Shown one piece after another: positions 17,876 through 27,733 of a stretch of DNA of 64,000 bases. Numbering within the stretch: position 1 is the first letter of the stretch; the number at the start of each line of letters is the position of its first letter. The stretch comes from Clostridium aestuarii (GTDB taxonomy: Bacteria; Bacillota; Clostridia; Clostridiales; Clostridiaceae): positions 751,500 to 815,499 of the forward strand of contig NZ_JAPQER010000001.1 of assembly GCF_026735135.1 (NCBI RefSeq). Reading direction: 5' to 3'. The position numbers were made by a program, and so were the translations under genes. Below the pieces are notes generated by a model. The model had not been told where the DNA came from. It saw only the letters and a list, made by a program, of their open reading frames with translations, and searched no databases.

Positions 17876-20800
17876 TTAATTCACTAAAACTTCTTTATTA
17901 TTATAAAATAAATATAAATATTTTTCCTTAACTTTTTTATTTGTTATTTTCTCAATTGCTTTTGCATAGTATTCTAGCTGTACTCTATATTTGTCTTTTA
18001 TAATTTCTATATTTCCGTCTTTAACGTAATCTGTTTTATAATCTAATAAAACTATTTCTCCATCTTCTTCAAAATAGCAATCTATAATACCTTGAAGCAT
18101 AATATACTCTTTATTATATTTTTCTTCTGGAAGTTCTTTATATACCTCTGTACTTCTAAGCTCTATATGAAAAGGAACTTCTCTATATACATTTTCTGCA
18201 TTCATAATTCGTTTTCCTATGCTTGAATAAAAAAACTTTAATATTTTATCTATACTAATATTTTCAGCTTGTTCTTTAGTAATCAATTCTTTATTTACTA
18301 ATTCTTTAATCTGTATTTCTATTTCAGCTTCATTTAATTCCTTATTATAATCAATTCGCTGCATAACTGCATGCATCGCAGTACCCTTTTCAGCTGCTGT
18401 AGACTTTCTATCCTTTTCTAGAAAAGTAGGTCTTTTAACAAGCTTTGGAGCATAAAGGTTTTGTGAACCATCATTATAAAGCTCATTGTTTCTTATTCTT
18501 TTTAGCTCTGTAACAGTAAGAAGAGTAGGAAGTTTTGAAGCTTTAATATATGGATATTCCCATTCCAATCTTCTTTTAATTTCATCATGATATTTACTAT
18601 GCTGTATTATTGTATCTATAGTTATATCTTCTTTATCCATATCTTCTTTTTTTTGTATGTTTTTATCTATAATATCGTTTTTATTATATAATTTTATACT
18701 CCATTTAGAACTATCTTTTAATAAATTAGATACTTCATATTCTTCTATAGACGCTTCTTGCCTTAATACAATTCCATCTTTATGTCTGATTATAGATGGT
18801 ACAATCCAATCAAGGTAGTTCCTTGCTTTTAACATCTCATATTCTGGAAGCTTTTTATCATCATCATCAAGTCCATAAGACCATTTCTTAATAGACTTTT
18901 GTATATCCTTTACTGATCCTGTCATTATGAGCTTTTCTTTAGCTCTTGTTAGTGCAACATAAAGAATTCTCATTTCTTCTGATAAACTTTCCATTTTTAT
19001 TTTCTTTTTTAATGCCTGTTTTAACACAGTCTCATAAGAAATTCTTTTTTCTAAATTAACATATTTAGGTCCTAATCCTAGCTGCTGATGAAAAAGAATA
19101 CTTTCATTTAAATCCTGCATATTAAAATTCTTGCCAAGTCCAGATAAAATTACAACAGGGAACTCAAGTCCCTTACTTTTATGAATACTCATTATTCTAA
19201 CTACATTTTCATTTTCTCCAAGTATTTTAGCACTTCCCATATCTCCACTGCTTACTTTTAATTTATTTATAAAATTTATAAAATTAAATAGTCCTTTATA
19301 GCTTGTTTGCTCATATTGCCTAGCTCTTTGGAAAAGCACTCTAAGATTTGCTTGTCTTTGAACTCCTCCTGCCATAGCCCCTACATATCCATAATAACCA
19401 GTATCGGTATATAGATACCATATGAATTCATCTATAGGCATATGAATAGCTTTATCTCTCCAAATATCTAATCTATTTAAAAATTGTCTGCATTTATTTC
19501 TTAATTTATATTCAAACTCTTCACTTTCTCCTGCTATTTTAAGTACTTCGAAAAAATTTAATTTTTTATCTACAAGCCTTATATCAATTAACTCCTCTGG
19601 CGTAAAAGAAGCTATAGGCGCTCTTAAAACAGCAATAAGAGGTATATCCTGTATTGGATTATCTATTATTTGAAGTAACGCTAATATAGTTTTAACCTCT
19701 AAAGTTTCAAAATACCCATTTCCCGTATCTGCATAAGCTGGTATTAAATTTTCTTTTAGTTCCTCTAAAAATATAGGAGCCCAACTTGATGTACTTCTTA
19801 AAAGTATAACTATATCTTTATATTCTACTTTTCTGTATTCTTTGGTATCTTTATCAAAAATTTTAAATACAGGTCCTTCCTTAGGGTTTACAAGCTCATT
19901 TATATTTTTTGCAATAAGCCTTGCTTCTATTTGTATGTTTGTAGGTATCTCTTCTTGTGTATCTCCATCTACCTCTAATGCCTTATTTAAAACATTTTCT
20001 TCATACTCATTATTACTACTCTTCTCTATAATATGAAGTTCAGTTTTCCCACCTACTAAAGCATTTTCATCACTGCACTTAGGATATTCTGCTCCTAAAT
20101 TTAAAGCTTCCTTCTCATCATAATCAAGTTCTCCCATATTTACTGACATTATCTGTTCAAAAATAAAATTAACAGCATAAAGTATTTCTTTTCTACTTCT
20201 AAAATTCTTAAATAGGGTTATTTTTCTTTCTGCGTCCCCTTCTTCTAGAGTATATGAATTATACTTTTTAAGAAATATTTCTGGTTTTGCCTGCCTGAAT
20301 CTATAGATACTCTGCTTTACATCCCCAACCATAAACACATTATTACTTCTACCTGTTACTTCATCTTTTCTAGCTATAGAATTTATAATTGCCTCTTGAA
20401 CATCATTACTATCCTGATATTCATCAACAAGAATTTCATCATGTTTTTCTCTTAACTTTAAAGCTTCCTTAGATGGAACTATTTTTCCTTCTTCATTCTT
20501 CTCCGTTAATATTTGAAGACAAAAATGTTCAAAATCATTAAAATCTATAATTCCTCTTTCTTGTTTTGCTACTGCATATTTTTCAATAAACTTTATTACA
20601 AGACTTGAAAGTGCTTTCATAATAGGATAAAGCTCTATTATATCCAAAGTTGTTTCCTTACTTCCATACATAACTACTTTCTTTTGCATATCATCTTTAA
20701 TCTGCTTTTTTACTTTATCCCTGATGTCCTTCACCTTATTTTGAACCTGTTTATACTCACATTTTTTACAAGATTTTAGCCTTTTAAAATTTACATTTAA

Positions 20801-21637
20801 AAATTCATCATATAAGCTATCCCATGAATTTTTAGATGCCAATATTAAATCCTGTATCATATGAACTTCTTCTGTGAAAGTCTCTTCATATGGCTCTAAA
20901 CCTTCTGTGTTTTTTATAATATTTAATGCATTTATCATAATCTTGTAAAGACCTTGAAGCTCTATATTTATATCTTCCATTAATATTTTAGCCCACTTAG
21001 ATTCTCCAAAATCATAATCTACATCCACATTAAAATCTTCTGCCATTTGATTTATAAGTTCCTTAGGATATGGTGAACTCATAGCAAAATTATAAAGCTT
21101 CAGAACTAAATTTTGAATTACAAAATCATCCTTATTATTACTATAAGATTCTATAAGCTTTAAAAATTCTATACTGCAATTATCATCTTCATATTCTTCC
21201 TCAAACATCTGCTCTAATGTTTCTTGTTTTAAAAGTATTATCTCTGTTTGATCAGCAATTCTAAAGTTAGGATCTATATCTAAACAGTGGAAATTATTCC
21301 TTATAACTTCAAGACAAAAAGAATGGATTGTAGTTATACTAGCTTTATTTAACAAAGTAAGCTGTCTTTGGAGCTGTCTTGATTTTGGATGAAGTTTTAA
21401 TTCTTTGCTTATAGCCTTTGCTATTCTCTCTTTCATTTCTGATGCAGCTGCATTAGTAAATGTTACAACAAGTAATTTATCTATATCTATAGGATTTTTA
21501 AAATTTGTTATCATTTTTATTATTCTTTCAACAAGTACCGCAGTTTTTCCAGAACCAGCAGCTGCTGCCACTAAAAGGTTGCATCCGTGAGTTTCGATTG
21601 CTGCTTGCTGCTCCTGCGTCCACTTTACATCTGACAA
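17876..21637 (-). CDS. addA: ATP-dependent helicase/nuclease subunit A
   Basis: Helicase-nuclease subunit of AddAB, which resects double-strand breaks for recombination. The 1253-residue protein shows a UvrD-type Walker A motif LLVAAAAGSGKTAVLVERI, helicase motif II in EILVDEYQDSND, motif VI in LYVALTRAKEKLIM, and a C-terminal RecB-family nuclease motif VLLDYKTDYVKD. I start at a TTG (MSDVKWTQEQQ) because GGGGTG sits six bases upstream, and because related clostridial AddA proteins begin with a similarly short lead. A GTG three codons earlier is the alternative. It starts 16 bases after addB. Confidence 0.95.
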   Translation of the reverse strand: MSDVKWTQEQQAAIETHGCNLLVAAAAGSGKTAVLVERIIKMITNFKNPIDIDKLLVVTFTNAAASEMKERIAKAISKELKLHPKSRQLQRQLTLLNKASITTIHSFCLEVIRNNFHCLDIDPNFRIADQTEIILLKQETLEQMFEEEYEDDNCSIEFLKLIESYSNNKDDFVIQNLVLKLYNFAMSSPYPKELINQMAEDFNVDVDYDFGESKWAKILMEDINIELQGLYKIMINALNIIKNTEGLEPYEETFTEEVHMIQDLILASKNSWDSLYDEFLNVNFKRLKSCKKCEYKQVQNKVKDIRDKVKKQIKDDMQKKVVMYGSKETTLDIIELYPIMKALSSLVIKFIEKYAVAKQERGIIDFNDFEHFCLQILTEKNEEGKIVPSKEALKLREKHDEILVDEYQDSNDVQEAIINSIARKDEVTGRSNNVFMVGDVKQSIYRFRQAKPEIFLKKYNSYTLEEGDAERKITLFKNFRSRKEILYAVNFIFEQIMSVNMGELDYDEKEALNLGAEYPKCSDENALVGGKTELHIIEKSSNNEYEENVLNKALEVDGDTQEEIPTNIQIEARLIAKNINELVNPKEGPVFKIFDKDTKEYRKVEYKDIVILLRSTSSWAPIFLEELKENLIPAYADTGNGYFETLEVKTILALLQIIDNPIQDIPLIAVLRAPIASFTPEELIDIRLVDKKLNFFEVLKIAGESEEFEYKLRNKCRQFLNRLDIWRDKAIHMPIDEFIWYLYTDTGYYGYVGAMAGGVQRQANLRVLFQRARQYEQTSYKGLFNFINFINKLKVSSGDMGSAKILGENENVVRIMSIHKSKGLEFPVVILSGLGKNFNMQDLNESILFHQQLGLGPKYVNLEKRISYETVLKQALKKKIKMESLSEEMRILYVALTRAKEKLIMTGSVKDIQKSIKKWSYGLDDDDKKLPEYEMLKARNYLDWIVPSIIRHKDGIVLRQEASIEEYEVSNLLKDSSKWSIKLYNKNDIIDKNIQKKEDMDKEDITIDTIIQHSKYHDEIKRRLEWEYPYIKASKLPTLLTVTELKRIRNNELYNDGSQNLYAPKLVKRPTFLEKDRKSTAAEKGTAMHAVMQRIDYNKELNEAEIEIQIKELVNKELITKEQAENISIDKILKFFYSSIGKRIMNAENVYREVPFHIELRSTEVYKELPEEKYNKEYIMLQGIIDCYFEEDGEIVLLDYKTDYVKDGNIEIIKDKYRVQLEYYAKAIEKITNKKVKEKYLYLFYNNKEVLVN

Positions 21638-21653
21638 TATTTTCACCCCAATC

Positions 21654-24600
21654 TTATTCTAACAATTTCCAAACGTCTTCATCTTTCAAATCATTTATAA
21701 CTTTATGGTTGTTATCCTCAAAACTGTTGTCGAATTGACATACAGCAGAATACATGCAATACTTACATGCTTCAGATTTAGTATTTTTAAAAGGCTTTAT
21801 TTTAATATCCCCTTTAAGCATTCTTTCACAAGTTTTAACTAAGTTACTTTTAACATGTTGTCTTAATTTATTAAACTGTTCTTTTGTTCCTACAGAAGAT
21901 TTTCCAAGTACATCTCCTTTATTAAGTCTTGCAGGAATTATTAAAGATTGACCTTCTATTTTTCTGTCCATTTCCTTAATGATATCAACATCCGCAAGAA
22001 GAAGACCTTTCATTTTTAGTGCTTTCAATATTTCTTTTTCTATTTCTTGTTCTGAAAGGTTTCTCTTTCCTTTTATAATAGGATCATCAATCTTAAAATA
22101 TAAAACTCCTCCAGGAAATACTGGTTCTTTTTCTTTTAATTCTTCATTTGTAAGAATTGCATCTAAGTAAGTTAACAGCTGTATTTGAAGTCCATAATAT
22201 ACATCTGATAGATTAAAATCTTTATTACCAGATTTATAATCAATTATTCTATAATAATGCTTATCTTCTAAACTCAATTTATCAATTCTATCTATTCTTC
22301 CTATGAGTTTAACCTTTTCACCATTTGAAAGTTCTATTTCAATTGGTGGATACTTTCCACCATCATCAAAATCAACTTCGTATCCAATAGGCTGAAAACC
22401 GCTTCGTTTCATATGTTCAACTATAACCATAATAGTCTTTATCAGAACCCTCTTCAATCTTTCAGTAAAATACCTATATCTTGGTGAACTATTAAAGATT
22501 GAACCTAGCTCATCATTAACCATTGTATCAACTATATTATTAACAGTTTCAATACACCATTCTTCCTCAATTTCATACCAGTTCATTGAGTTTTTATCCA
22601 CAGTTTTAGAAAACTCATCAATAACCGTGTGCATAAATGTACCTAAATCCGGTGGATTAAGTGCAAAAATTTTTCTTTCTTTTGCTTTAAGTCCATATTG
22701 AACATAATATGAAAAAGGACATTCTTCATATTTTTCAAGTCTTGAAACACTAAAATATAACTTTTTCCCATAAAGTTTTCTTATTTTTTCTTCGTTTATT
22801 AAGTTAACTGCATTTGTATATGCCGCTGCTGAAAAAACTATTTTACACTTTTTTTTCCACTCATCATCATTGCTATAAAAACTATATACATCACTCCAAA
22901 GAGGACTTGTTTTCACTTCACAATTATCTTTCCTTAAAACTGATACAAGCTTATTAAACGTAGGTGTTTTTCTTGAAATAAACTCTAAATTTTCATTATC
23001 ATTAACTGCCTCTATAATATCACTTTCCTCAGTTATATTAGGAAAGATTTCTTTAAGCCTTGAAACTATTATAGAAGGTCTGGAGGTTTTTCCTTCATGA
23101 TCAGCTATAGGATAACATACGCTCAAGCATTTACTTGCAATTGTTAATGTCTTATATATTAAAAATTGTTCTTGAAAAGTTTGCATTTTTGTATCTTCTG
23201 CAAGCTCAACACCCATTTTTCTAAGTTTATCTCTATCTCCATCTGTTAGTATTCCCTCATCATTTATAACTGCTGGGAAAACGCCATCATTTACTCCAAC
23301 TATATAAAGTACTTTAACAGAATGACTTCTAACTCTATCTATACTTGATACTAATACCTCATCTAAAGATGTTGGAATAAGTCCCATCTTATGCTCTCCG
23401 AAACCTATATATAAAATCTTTACAAACTCTTTCAACTCAATCTTCTCTTCTTTAAATACTTCAACTATCTGATCAAGTAACTCAATAACCATATTCCAAA
23501 TTTGACTGTATTCATTAGCAAGTTCTTGGTTTCCTTCTTTCTTAAATCTATAAATCCAACCTTCTATTGTTTCATTAACTTTAATTTCGCATAAAAAATT
23601 ATATAATGCCGTGCATATTTCTTCTGCATTATCTTTTCTTTTCAAATTAGAACTGAGTTTTACTAAAGGAGTAACAACTCTTTCACGTATAGGGTTTACC
23701 TTTTCAAGCAGTTCTTCTTTTCCATATTCCCACGCTTTTGACCATTTCTTTTTTCCTCTTATTCCATATGCCATCACATAATTTTCTAATATATCTATCT
23801 CTTCTTTATCAATATCTAACAATCCAGTTTTTAAATATCTAAATATTGATTCATAAGACCAATTTTTATTAAATATTTCTATTACAGAAGTTATAAGTAT
23901 AATAAGAGGATTATCCTCTATATCTTTTTTTCTATCTATAAAACACGGAATTTCATATTCATTAAAAATTGTTTTAATTATTTTTTCGTAGTAACTTAAA
24001 TCTCTAGTTACAACAGCAATATCTCTAAATCTCAAATTTTTATCTCTTGTAAGTTCTATAATTTCTTTTGCTATCTTTTCAATTTCAGAATAAGGATTTA
24101 GAGCCTTTATAATTTTCATATTTTCTGTTCTGTTGGTGTATGGTTTATGAGGATATTTAAAATAATTATTTTCAAGATGTCTTAATTCTTCATTATCATT
24201 AAACCTATCTAACTTTAAATTTTTAAGTTCAACTGGCTTTTCAAGCATAATACCATTTTCTCTTACAATTCTCATTATTCTTTGTTCTGTATTTTTAAGA
24301 GAAGTAAAGACATCTGCAACATCTATTTCATCATTACTATTCATACACAAAGTTATATTTACCTTTTTAGCTTTTTTCATAAGTTTTTCAATAATTTTAT
24401 ACTGCTGAGGAGTAAAAGATGTAAACTCATCCATCCATATTTCAGCATCATCCAGCATTTTTGATTCATCTAATTTTTTATAAAGCAAACTCAAATCATC
24501 TTCATTATCTATATAATTTTGATGGAGAGTATATTCAAATTCACCGAAAACATTACTTAAATCATACATTTTATCTTGTAAAAGCTCATCTTCTTCCATA

Positions 24601-25034
24601 AGTTTTATAGAATCTTTAAGTTCATCTGGATTAATATCATATCTTTTAAATTCAGTTATCATATCCGAAATAGTATTAACAAATCCCTGCTGATTTGCAG
24701 CAGTAGCAAAAACCTTAAACTTATCTCGCATTTTATTCATTATATTAAAAACAAGCATACATTTTCCCGAGGAATCCATATGCTGACGAGTAGCCCCTCC
24801 AACTTCATTAAATACCTTATAAGCAAGTCTTTCAAAACTGGTTACCTCTACATTTATAATCCCTGTTCCCTTAATTTCTTCTACTACATTCTTTTCAGCT
24901 TGAAATGAATACTGCTCAGGCACAATAAGAATCAACGGAGTTTTCTGCCCTTTTTCTAATTTTTTCTTGATTTGATCTATACAATAATAGCTCTTTCCAC
25001 TTCCAGAACGCCCGTATATAAACCTTAAACTCAA
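21654..25034 (-). CDS. addB: ATP-dependent helicase/nuclease subunit B
   Basis: Partner subunit of AddA. It has an inactivated helicase-like N-terminal half that recognises Chi sites and a C-terminal nuclease. The 1126-residue protein starts MSLRFIYGRSGSGKSYYC, which contains an intact Walker A motif. The nuclease motif is RIIDYKSGNKDF. An iron-sulfur 'staple' is visible as Cys in YEECPFSYYVQ together with ACKYCMYSAVCQF at the end. The TTG start is chosen because TAGGTGA lies just upstream and because clostridial AddB commonly begins MSLRFIYGR. A palindromic element and a TATAAT box lie just upstream (25054-25097). Confidence 0.95.
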   Translation of the reverse strand: MSLRFIYGRSGSGKSYYCIDQIKKKLEKGQKTPLILIVPEQYSFQAEKNVVEEIKGTGIINVEVTSFERLAYKVFNEVGGATRQHMDSSGKCMLVFNIMNKMRDKFKVFATAANQQGFVNTISDMITEFKRYDINPDELKDSIKLMEEDELLQDKMYDLSNVFGEFEYTLHQNYIDNEDDLSLLYKKLDESKMLDDAEIWMDEFTSFTPQQYKIIEKLMKKAKKVNITLCMNSNDEIDVADVFTSLKNTEQRIMRIVRENGIMLEKPVELKNLKLDRFNDNEELRHLENNYFKYPHKPYTNRTENMKIIKALNPYSEIEKIAKEIIELTRDKNLRFRDIAVVTRDLSYYEKIIKTIFNEYEIPCFIDRKKDIEDNPLIILITSVIEIFNKNWSYESIFRYLKTGLLDIDKEEIDILENYVMAYGIRGKKKWSKAWEYGKEELLEKVNPIRERVVTPLVKLSSNLKRKDNAEEICTALYNFLCEIKVNETIEGWIYRFKKEGNQELANEYSQIWNMVIELLDQIVEVFKEEKIELKEFVKILYIGFGEHKMGLIPTSLDEVLVSSIDRVRSHSVKVLYIVGVNDGVFPAVINDEGILTDGDRDKLRKMGVELAEDTKMQTFQEQFLIYKTLTIASKCLSVCYPIADHEGKTSRPSIIVSRLKEIFPNITEESDIIEAVNDNENLEFISRKTPTFNKLVSVLRKDNCEVKTSPLWSDVYSFYSNDDEWKKKCKIVFSAAAYTNAVNLINEEKIRKLYGKKLYFSVSRLEKYEECPFSYYVQYGLKAKERKIFALNPPDLGTFMHTVIDEFSKTVDKNSMNWYEIEEEWCIETVNNIVDTMVNDELGSIFNSSPRYRYFTERLKRVLIKTIMVIVEHMKRSGFQPIGYEVDFDDGGKYPPIEIELSNGEKVKLIGRIDRIDKLSLEDKHYYRIIDYKSGNKDFNLSDVYYGLQIQLLTYLDAILTNEELKEKEPVFPGGVLYFKIDDPIIKGKRNLSEQEIEKEILKALKMKGLLLADVDIIKEMDRKIEGQSLIIPARLNKGDVLGKSSVGTKEQFNKLRQHVKSNLVKTCERMLKGDIKIKPFKNTKSEACKYCMYSAVCQFDNSFEDNNHKVINDLKDEDVWKLLE

Positions 25035-25053
25035 TATATTCACCTACTTTTAT

Positions 25054-25097
25054 AACGTTCGACTGTTTGCCGAACGTTTATTCTCGTTCTAATTATA
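25054..25097 (-). promoter_or_regulatory. addB promoter box with palindromic operator candidate
   Basis: TATAAT is present on the minus strand at 25092-25097. Between it and the addB start lies a perfect inverted repeat, AACGTTCG (25054-25061), a 9-base spacer, then CGAACGTT (25071-25078). This position is suited to blocking transcription start. The CGAAC half-site resembles the Gram-positive LexA half-site, but the spacing does not match the standard CGAAC-N4-GTTCG box, so SOS control is only a possibility. Confidence 0.5.
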
Positions 25098-25103
25098 ACA
25101 TAA

Positions 25104-25155
25104 GACATCTTCAAAAAAATAACAAGTATACTGACTAGTTATTTTTGAAGATGCC
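25104..25155. other. Unassigned long hairpin between speD and addB
   Basis: GACATCTTCAAAAA on one side and the near-complementary TTTTTGAAGATGCC on the other form a stem of about 16 bp, with extra AT pairing inward (AATAAC/GTTATT) and one bulge. No T-run follows on the minus strand, so it is not a typical terminator. speD already has its own terminator 105 bases upstream. Confidence 0.45.
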
Positions 25156-25260
25156 TAAATAAATGATATAATTAATTTTGGAAAATATAATTATATCTAA
25201 CATATTTTTAAAGTAACTTCATAAATCACTTTAAATTTTATACTTCAATTAAAAATAATA

Positions 25261-25287
25261 AATGAGCCTAGAAATACTAGACTCATT
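25261..25287 (-). terminator. Terminator of speD
   Basis: On the minus strand AATGAGTCTAG pairs with CTAGGCTCATT with one G-U wobble and a 5-base loop. It begins 7 bases after the speD stop. Confidence 0.8.
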
Positions 25288-25294
25288 TTTCCAC

Positions 25295-26119
25295 TTATAA
25301 ATTAGGAACATTTTTACCATAAAAAATTTCTGTAATTTCTTTATTTAATTTATTAATAATTTCTTTTATTTCTTCTTCGGTCAAATCTTCTTTTTTGCTT
25401 TCAAATAAATAATTATCAAGTTTTAAATCTTTCAACCTCATTTTTGTATGAAATATATTAGACTGATATATATTCATGTCAATTAAATTGTATCTATCTA
25501 TAGTTCTTTGAGCAATAAAATTTTGTATAGAGTTAATTTTATGATCTATAAAATGTTTTTTACCTTTAACATCTCTAGTAAAGCCTCTAACTCTATAGTC
25601 TACAGTAATAATATCCGAATCAAAACTTTCTATCAAATAATTTAAAGCATTTAAAGGGGAAATAGTACCACAAGTGGCAACATCAATATCTACTCTAAAT
25701 GTGCTTATAGCCTTTTGAGGATGAGCCTCTGGATAAGTGTGTACTGTTACGTGGCTCTTATCTAAATGTCCTACTATATTTTCACGAGTTGGGGCTAAAA
25801 TCCCTCTATTACATGATGAATCAAGGACATATAAAGGGACTTCTTCTTCTGAAATAAGTAATGTTACACTTGCTCCTTGTGGATCATAATCTTGTTTAGC
25901 AACATTTAGGACACTTGCTCCTATTATTTCTGTAACATCTGTAAGAATTTTTGTTAATCTTTCAGAGTTATATTGTTCATCAATATACTCAACATATTTT
26001 TTTCGATCTTCTTCAGTTTTTGTGTAACAAACATCATAAATATTAAAACTAAGTGATTTTGTTAAATTATTGAATCCATAAAGTTTTAGCTTATTTTTGT
26101 TAAACTTAGCCAATATCAT
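25295..26119 (-). CDS. speD: S-adenosylmethionine decarboxylase proenzyme
   Basis: Makes decarboxylated S-adenosylmethionine, the aminopropyl donor for spermidine. The 274-residue protein matches the long (Escherichia coli-type) class. Self-cleavage is expected before Ser in [16 protein letters not shown], giving a pyruvoyl cofactor on the large chain. The conserved [17 protein letters not shown] and [20 protein letters not shown] stretches are present. No speE is in the window. The polyamine uptake operon potABCD at 55-58 kb gives a second supply route. A GAAAGGGGG-like ribosome site precedes the ATG, and the gene appears to be transcribed alone. Confidence 0.95.
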   Translation of the reverse strand: MILAKFNKNKLKLYGFNNLTKSLSFNIYDVCYTKTEEDRKKYVEYIDEQYNSERLTKILTDVTEIIGASVLNVAKQDYDPQGASVTLLISEEEVPLYVLDSSCNRGILAPTRENIVGHLDKSHVTVHTYPEAHPQKAISTFRVDIDVATCGTISPLNALNYLIESFDSDIITVDYRVRGFTRDVKGKKHFIDHKINSIQNFIAQRTIDRYNLIDMNIYQSNIFHTKMRLKDLKLDNYLFESKKEDLTEEEIKEIINKLNKEITEIFYGKNVPNL

Positions 26120-26272
26120 TCCCCCTTTCTAATATAGTTTACTAGAAAATTATATAATTTTTAGCTTCTTTGTCAATATGTAATTTTTACTACTTATTCA
26201 AGTTTTACCCATGCTTAATTTTAAACTTATTATTACTTTTAAAATAAAATTTTTAATTCTTAAATTAACACC

Positions 26273-27163
26273 CTAGTTGAAAAAGCCCTGTAGTTTTAGT
26301 GGACCTTCTATTATGTCCCTATCTATATATAGTGTTCCATCATCTTTTGTTTTGATACTCCATTCTACTAACATTATCTTATCATTTACAATTTCAATTC
26401 CTGTTATACAATGTGGATGAACACAACTACCATCGTTGAAATATGGAGTTTGTCCTGGTTCTGGAAACATAGGTCTATGAGTGTGTCCTGCAATAACCAT
26501 TTGATTATTAGCTTTTATCCATTTTATAATTTTTCTTTCAGTAATTTTTTTTCTTTTATAATTTTTTGATGCACTTGTTGGATCTTTAAATCCAAAATAT
26601 AATTCTAAAGGTCTCCATATATATCTAATTAAAAATCTGCTAAGCCACCAAAAAGTATCATTAATAAAATCTCCTTGATGTCCATGCACAGCAAAGATTT
26701 TATTTTCTGTACCTTTATATCTAAGAATTATTCCCTCATGAACTTCAATATTTTCAAATAAAGACTCATACTTTTTTTTACTTTCATTATAATAATATAG
26801 ATTTTTTCTAACGAATTTTTTGCTTTTTTTTACAACATCATGATTTCCCCAAATCATATATAATCGTTTTTTAATATAAAATTTTCTCATAAGCTTAAAA
26901 ACATCACTATGAGCTTCTTTTATATCAAAAAACTTTCTATTTTCCCAAAGTTCATCCCCATCACCCAATTCAATATATATGAAGTCATTGTTATAATAAT
27001 ACTTTAATGCAGCATAGAAAACATTTCTATTATGAGCAAAATTATCTGCCCAACTACTATTTCCTCTATGACAATCACTAATTAATACTATCTTAGCTGA
27101 ATCATCAATGACTATTTCTTTTGATGATTTAAATACTTGTGTTAGCCTCTTAAAAGTGGACAT
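26273..27163 (-). CDS. Calcineurin-like metallophosphoesterase
   Basis: Two-metal phosphoesterase of 296 residues with all signature blocks in order: ISDCHRG (about residue 29), LGDGDELWE (about 66), WGNHDVV (about 105), VHGHQGD (about 172) and AGHTHRPMF (about 226). The order and spacing resemble UDP-2,3-diacylglucosamine hydrolase-like and YbbF/LpxH-related enzymes, but a clostridium has no lipid A. The substrate is unknown. A positively charged segment near residues 200-215 (KNYKRKKITERKIIKW) may contact membrane or nucleic acid; this is inference. It is flanked by unrelated genes. Confidence 0.88.
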   Translation of the reverse strand: MSTFKRLTQVFKSSKEIVIDDSAKIVLISDCHRGNSSWADNFAHNRNVFYAALKYYYNNDFIYIELGDGDELWENRKFFDIKEAHSDVFKLMRKFYIKKRLYMIWGNHDVVKKSKKFVRKNLYYYNESKKKYESLFENIEVHEGIILRYKGTENKIFAVHGHQGDFINDTFWWLSRFLIRYIWRPLELYFGFKDPTSASKNYKRKKITERKIIKWIKANNQMVIAGHTHRPMFPEPGQTPYFNDGSCVHPHCITGIEIVNDKIMLVEWSIKTKDDGTLYIDRDIIEGPLKLQGFFN

Positions 27164-27325
27164 ATAACATCCCCCTTATATGAAAATTTAAATATTTTAT
27201 AGTAAATAATTTTTTGTCTATTAATTTCTAATTACAATATATGGTTTAATATTTCAATTAGTTCTAACTAATCTTTTCATTAATTAAACTTAGATATTAA
27301 AAATAAATTACTTCATAATAAAAAA

Positions 27326-27366
27326 AATGTCTCAAAATGAGTTTTGAAATCATTTTGGGACATTTC
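27326..27366 (-). terminator. Terminator of amtB-glnB
   Basis: On the minus strand AAATGTCCCAAAATGA pairs with the complementary TCATTTTGAGACATTT, with wobble, followed by a T-run. It lies directly after the glnB stop. Confidence 0.82.
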
Positions 27367-27369
27367 CTT

Positions 27370-27720
27370 TTATAGAGCGTCTTTTCCTTCTTCTCCTGTT
27401 CTAATTCTTATGACATTTGATACATCATAAATAAATATTTTTCCGTCACCTACTCTTCCCGTATTAAGAATTTTTTTAGCTGTTTCAACCACTAATTCTA
27501 CTGGGACTTCACAAACTACAATTTCCACTTTTACTTTTGGAAGTACATTAGTTTCATAAGGGACTCCTCTGTAATACTCCGTAATTCCTTTTTGCATTCC
27601 ACAACCTAGAACCTGAGTTACAGTCATACCTGTTACTCCAATTTGACTTAAAGCTTCTTTTAAATCTTCAAATTTATTACTTCTAGTTATTATTTCAATT
27701 TTTGTAATTTTATTTCCCAT
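27370..27720 (-). CDS. glnB: Nitrogen regulatory P-II protein
   Basis: Small trimeric signal protein of 116 residues that senses 2-oxoglutarate, ATP/ADP and nitrogen status, and typically docks on AmtB. The T-loop region reads YYRGVPYETNVLPKVKVEIV and carries a Tyr near the usual modification position. The B-loop is GRVGDGKIFIYDV and the C-terminus is VIRIRTGEEG. I start at MGNKITKIEI, which has an AGGAGGG site; an upstream extension would overlap amtB. Its place 13 bases after amtB is the classic amtB-glnK arrangement, so it probably gates ammonium import. Confidence 0.94.
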   Translation of the reverse strand: MGNKITKIEIITRSNKFEDLKEALSQIGVTGMTVTQVLGCGMQKGITEYYRGVPYETNVLPKVKVEIVVCEVPVELVVETAKKILNTGRVGDGKIFIYDVSNVIRIRTGEEGKDAL

Positions 27721-27733
27721 ACTAACCCTCCTT

